From the NCBI GenBank assembly GCA_016432265.1, contig CP066681.1, positions 1,018,342 through 1,082,341 of the forward strand: a DNA stretch of 64,000 bases. The letters run 5' to 3'. Both the position numbers and the translations under genes were made by a program. Source of the DNA: Micavibrio aeruginosavorus (GTDB lineage Bacteria > Pseudomonadota > Alphaproteobacteria > Micavibrionales > Micavibrionaceae). Positions within the stretch are counted from its first letter, which is position 1. Each line of letters begins with the position of its first letter. This document shows, piece by piece, positions 60,817-64,000 of the stretch. The notes below the pieces were generated by a model that did not search any database, was not told the DNA's origin, and saw only the letters and a list, made by a program, of their open reading frames with translations.

Positions 60817-62526
60817 TCAATGCGATATGATTGACTGCGCCTTTTCCAGCGCTATCTGGAAACTGTCGACCTCAAGAATATCGCTGTGATGGCTGAAGAA
60901 TCCCATGCGCGACAGGATATCGCGACAGTGCGGCTGCATTCCGGCGATGATCACAGTTGTGCCTTGTTTACGGCAACGGTTGATGAATTCTTCCAGAGCC
61001 GTATCACCGCTGGCGTCGATCAGGGGAACATCGCGCATGCGCAGGATGAAGACTTTCGGAGGATTGCTGAGGTGATCGAGAACATCCAGCAGTCGTGAAG
61101 CCACGCCGAAAAAGAAAGGGCCGCGTATCTGGAAGGCTTCGACGCCCTCAGGCAGGCGATCCCGCTGCATTTCCGTATCTTTGTTTGGAGCAATCAGGTC
61201 GTCGATGTCTGCTTCGATCAGCGATGTGGCGGTTTGCATCTCAACGGCTTGCGACATGCGGTGCATGAAGAGAATCGAGGCCATTAATACACCCGCTTCG
61301 ATGGCTACGGTCAGGTCGACGGTCACGGTTAGTATAAAGGTTAGCAGCAGAACGACCTTATCGCCCAGCGGCGCGCGCATCAGGTGGCGGAAGCGATCCA
61401 GCTCACTCATGTTCCACGCGACGATCACCAGAATCGCGGCCAGACATGCCAGCGGGATATATGACGCTAGCGGCGCGAAGAACATCATGAACAAGAGCAC
61501 GAAAGCGGCATGCAATACTCCGGAGACGGGGGAGAACGCGCCGGAGCGGATATTGGTGGCGGTGCGGGCGATTGCGCCTGTTGCGGGCATGCCGCCGAAC
61601 AGGGCAGAGGCGCTGTTGGCCACCCCTTGCGCTACCAGTTCGCAGTTGGAGCGATGGCGCCGCCCGGTCATGCCGTCGGCCACCACCGCGGAGAGCAGGG
61701 ATTCGACACCTGCCAGAAAAGCGATGGTCAGGGAACTGGGCAGCAGGGCGCTCATTTTCTCTAATGTAATTTGCGGCCAGTGCGGGGCGGGAATGCTGTG
61801 GGGGATGCCGCCGAAGACATTACCAACTGTCGGGATATCCATTTTAAACAGCCAGACGGCAAGCGAGGCGCCTATGACGGCGATCAGGAACGCCGGGAGT
61901 TTTGGCGCGAGCTTTTTCAGCAGGATCAATGTGGCCAGCGCCCCTGTCGATATAATGATGCTTTCGGGCGTGAACGTTTCGCGGGCTTCCCAGAAAGCGC
62001 GCCATTTTTCGAAAAACTCGCCGGGTACTTTTTCGATCTCCAGACCGAGGAGGTCTTTGACCTGACTGGAAAAGATGATAACGGCGATGCCGGAAGTAAA
62101 GCCTGTGACAACTGGTTGGGGGATATACTTGATCCACGTTCCCAGCCTGGCAAACCCGGAGGCGATCAGGATCACTCCGGCCATCAATGTGGCTAGAACC
62201 AGCCCGTCGTAGCCGTGTTGGGCAATCACATTAAAGATAACGACGACGAAGGCGCCGGTCGGGCCGCCGATCTGGTAACGGCTGCCGCCCAGCGCGGAAA
62301 TCAGGAATCCCGCGACGACCAGCGTTATCAGCCCTTCTGTTGGCGTGGCACCGCTGGCGATCCCAAGAGCCATGGCCAACGGCAGGGCGACGATGGCGAC
62401 GGTGAGGCCGGAGATCGAGTCAGAGCGCAGATTTTTAAGGCTATACCCTTGGCGGAGGATGGTTATCAGTTTGGGCACGAACAAGTGCCACCATGGGGAA
62501 GCTACTGAAACAGAAGGATTTTTCAT
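60817..62526 (-). CDS. SulP-family anion transporter with STAS domain
   Basis: I take the ATG at 62526 (ribosome site AGGAT about 7 bases upstream), giving 569 residues; a longer frame from 62595 adds 23 residues without support. The protein has about 12 membrane helices with VALPLAMALGIASGATPTEGL and the substrate-site segment SRYQIGGPTGAFVVVIFNV. A C-terminal STAS domain (about residues 440-560) has VFILRMRDVPLIDASGD, with the conserved Ser/Asp region. Substrates of SulP proteins include sulfate, bicarbonate and dicarboxylates, and the family alone does not decide. No carbonic anhydrase is fused or adjacent. Confidence 0.9.
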   Translation of the reverse strand: MKNPSVSVASPWWHLFVPKLITILRQGYSLKNLRSDSISGLTVAIVALPLAMALGIASGATPTEGLITLVVAGFLISALGGSRYQIGGPTGAFVVVIFNVIAQHGYDGLVLATLMAGVILIASGFARLGTWIKYIPQPVVTGFTSGIAVIIFSSQVKDLLGLEIEKVPGEFFEKWRAFWEARETFTPESIIISTGALATLILLKKLAPKLPAFLIAVIGASLAVWLFKMDIPTVGNVFGGIPHSIPAPHWPQITLEKMSALLPSSLTIAFLAGVESLLSAVVADGMTGRRHRSNCELVAQGVANSASALFGGMPATGAIARTATNIRSGAFSPVSGVLHAAFVLLFMMFFAPLASYIPLACLAAILVIVAWNMSELDRFRHLMRAPLGDKVVLLLTFILTVTVDLTVAIEAGVLMASILFMHRMSQAVEMQTATSLIEADIDDLIAPNKDTEMQRDRLPEGVEAFQIRGPFFFGVASRLLDVLDHLSNPPKVFILRMRDVPLIDASGDTALEEFINRCRKQGTTVIIAGMQPHCRDILSRMGFFSHHSDILEVDSFQIALEKAQSIISH

Positions 62527-62646
62527 GCCATTGATCCTATACCTCTGGCTTGCGCGGCGGCAAGAGGGAATTTTATTGACACAAGATTCGCTCAAGGATA
62601 ACGATTATAGAAAATAAAGGGCGGGGATAATCAGAAGAGATTTTGC

Positions 62647-63420
62647 ATGGCGACAGCTTGGGACAGGGAGGACTTTGTAAACGCATGGAACCAGACATAT
62701 GGTCTGGACATGAGCAAGGCGCCTATTCGTCCTGGTTTGATATTTCCCTTATTGGCCGAGAAAATTGCTTCATTTGAAAATCTGGTGCTTGCCGATCTTG
62801 GCTGTGGTAACGGCAATCTGATACGTCATTTTTCCCGGACTGATTTTTCAAAATGGATCGGAGTTGATGGCGGTTCTGCTGTCATTAAATCAGCCGCTGA
62901 TAACACCCGAGATTCGCGCGTTGAATATCAACATGCTGATTTAACCCGGCCGCTGGCCGTTGAAACGCATTCAGTGGATATTGTCACGAACGTATTTGTG
63001 ATTGAAGAGATACCATTTCAGGATCTCAAAGGAATGTTTGCCAACGTAAAAGATATTCTGAAGCCTGATGGTCGCGCCTTCTTCTTTACCAACCATCCAT
63101 CACATGCCTTGCTGCAGGATCTCGACGCTGTTCGCACCGGGCAACCGAATGCTAAATTTCCCGGCCATCAGGGATATTTTGATCATCAGGGAACGTCGTA
63201 TGTTTTATCAGTCATGAATGCGCAGGATAAACAGCCTGTCATGGCGAATTACCACCATAAAACCTTTTCGGATATTATGAATGCTGCCGCCTCAGCAGAC
63301 TTGCAACTGGTTGAAATGGGGGAAATTCCTCAAGGAGTTATCCGTCTTGATGACTGGAAAAACCATACTCCCAACGCGGGGGATAGTCCCCGTTTCCTGT
63401 ATTTACAGTTAAAAGCCTGA
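62647..63420 (+). CDS. Class I SAM-dependent methyltransferase, small molecule type
   Basis: This 257-residue methyltransferase has motif I LADLGCGNGNLIRHF at about residues 47-61, an acidic SAM contact in IGVDGGSAVI, and post-I HADLTRPLAV. DIVTNVFVIEEIPFQDL is motif IV, typical of small-molecule and quinone methyltransferases rather than of DNA enzymes. Conserved His and Tyr residues late in the chain (MANYHHKTFSDIM) may bind substrate. The target is unknown. It stands between the transporter and typA and is followed by a weak GCCTT/AAGGC hairpin with no T-run. Confidence 0.82.
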   Translation: MATAWDREDFVNAWNQTYGLDMSKAPIRPGLIFPLLAEKIASFENLVLADLGCGNGNLIRHFSRTDFSKWIGVDGGSAVIKSAADNTRDSRVEYQHADLTRPLAVETHSVDIVTNVFVIEEIPFQDLKGMFANVKDILKPDGRAFFFTNHPSHALLQDLDAVRTGQPNAKFPGHQGYFDHQGTSYVLSVMNAQDKQPVMANYHHKTFSDIMNAAASADLQLVEMGEIPQGVIRLDDWKNHTPNAGDSPRFLYLQLKA

Positions 63421-63515
63421 TCTTTGGGCTTAAATTCACAATTTTCTAGCCTTTTTCAAGGCGTTCCGGTAGATAGTTCACGCGTTTTAACCCTTTTCAA
63501 GAATGCGTGTACTTA

Positions 63516-64000
63516 ATGTCCGTCGATAAAATCCGTAACATTGCCATTATTGCCCACGTCGACCATGGCAAAACCACTCTGGTCGATAACATCCTGAAAC
63601 AGTCAGGCACATTCCGTGAGAACCAGCAAGTCATGGAACGGGCGATGGATTCCAACGATTTGGAAAAGGAGCGCGGCATCACCATTCTGGCGAAATGTAC
63701 CGCCGTGCAGTGGAAAGATGTGCGCGTTAATGTGATTGATACGCCCGGCCATGCCGATTTTGGCGGGGAGGTCGAGCGCATCATGAATATGGCTGATGGT
63801 GTATTGTTGCTGGTTGATGCCGCCGAGAGCGTGTTGCCGCAGACCAAGTTTGTTTTGGGCAAGGCGCTGAAGCAAGGTCTGCGCCCGATTGTCGTGATCA
63901 ACAAGATCGATCGCCCCGATGCGCGCCCTGACGAAGTTCTCGACGAGATTTTTGACCTGTTCGTCTCGCTGGACGCCAACGACCAGCAACTCGACTTCCC
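63516..64000 (+). CDS. typA: Ribosome-associated GTPase TypA/BipA (3' end cut by window)
   Basis: This translational GTPase binds the ribosome at the EF-G site and helps 50S assembly and cold or stress growth. The frame starts at ATG 63516 and remains open to the right edge, so 161 residues are visible of about 600. G1 is [14 protein letters not shown], the switch I region is [13 protein letters not shown]3 is [16 protein letters not shown], and G4 is [23 protein letters not shown] after DTPGHAD and the LAK after GITI are typical of TypA rather than LepA or EF-G. The start is chosen because the family begins with I-R-N-I-A-I-I-A-H. Confidence 0.96.
   Translation, partial: MSVDKIRNIAIIAHVDHGKTTLVDNILKQSGTFRENQQVMERAMDSNDLEKERGITILAKCTAVQWKDVRVNVIDTPGHADFGGEVERIMNMADGVLLLVDAAESVLPQTKFVLGKALKQGLRPIVVINKIDRPDARPDEVLDEIFDLFVSLDANDQQLDF

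Noticed and set aside
61181-62065. 294-codon rightward frame opposite the SulP transporter
   Set aside because: Antisense shadow; the transporter has clear helices and a STAS domain.
1-64000. CRISPR arrays, insertion sequences, prophage or integron elements
   Set aside because: I found no repeat arrays, transposase or integrase frames, or phage structural genes. Gene order and codon use are uniform.

Overview
This window is a densely packed piece of a bacterial chromosome. It looks like an alphaproteobacterium, although no taxonomic marker decides the family. The evidence is the serS / pcm / LysM-M23 / yajC / secD / secF / Mth938-domain / phytoene-synthase-like order, a Rickettsia-17-kDa-antigen-like lipoprotein, an encoded CCA on tRNA-Leu(GAG), a GAAC-N7-GAAC (LexA-type) element before a Y-family polymerase, and a TTAA-N7-TTAA (CtrA-type) element. 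A deep-branching, Micavibrio-like lineage is possible but is only a guess. I see no insertion sequences, phage genes, CRISPR arrays or rRNA. No gap between genes exceeds 300 bases.

Layout. 1-8 kb: adenosine kinase (cut by the left edge), htpG, pdxH, a small lipoprotein, a 521-residue unknown, fabI and a methyltransferase. 7.7-18.7 kb: aroC and sppA; then a leftward isoprenoid group xseB-ispA-dxs with a HAD phosphatase; a 55-codon gene; an HDAC-family deacetylase; an AGE-family epimerase; ung; and a lipoprotein. 18.9-29.2 kb: ispH, an unknown membrane protein, thrB-rnhA, an intergenic region rich in cell-cycle-type sites ahead of an unknown gene, a class A PBP, a GNAT protein, maeB-mgtE and tRNA-Leu. 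29.3-33.4 kb: lipB and folC, with two different N-formylglutamate-amidohydrolase-like genes pointing leftward on either side of folC.

33.5-44.8 kb is a rightward block: serS, an unknown gene in the place where relatives often carry surE, pcm, an NlpD-like lipoprotein, a three-unit DUF3592-like membrane protein, yajC-secD-secF, a Mth938 protein, then (after a leftward phosphoesterase and sodB) a squalene/phytoene synthase-like protein. 44.8-53.9 kb: a FecR-domain protein, trmFO, a small membrane protein, an amidotransferase-like/HExxH gene pair, an SOS-type Y-family polymerase, rlmJ, a tandem TerB-like protein and a lipoprotein. 53.9-64 kb: a hybrid histidine kinase facing a secreted His/Met-module protein across an array of GTTATCA half-sites, a cysteine-synthase homologue overlapping fadE, a SulP transporter with STAS domain, a methyltransferase, and the start of typA (cut by the right edge).

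Most genes are housekeeping: isoprenoid precursors (dxs, ispH, ispA), fatty-acid synthesis and breakdown (fabI, fadE), protein export (YajC/SecDF, SppA), envelope growth (PBP, NlpD-like) and RNA modification (TrmFO, RlmJ). The more novel material is in the regulatory spacers and the unrecognised genes: the DnaA/CtrA/GANTC spacer at 21.8-22.0 kb, the operator array at 56.15-56.23 kb, the SOS-type promoter at 51.4 kb, the surE-position gene at 34.9 kb, and the HExxH/amidotransferase pair at 48.0-50.0 kb.
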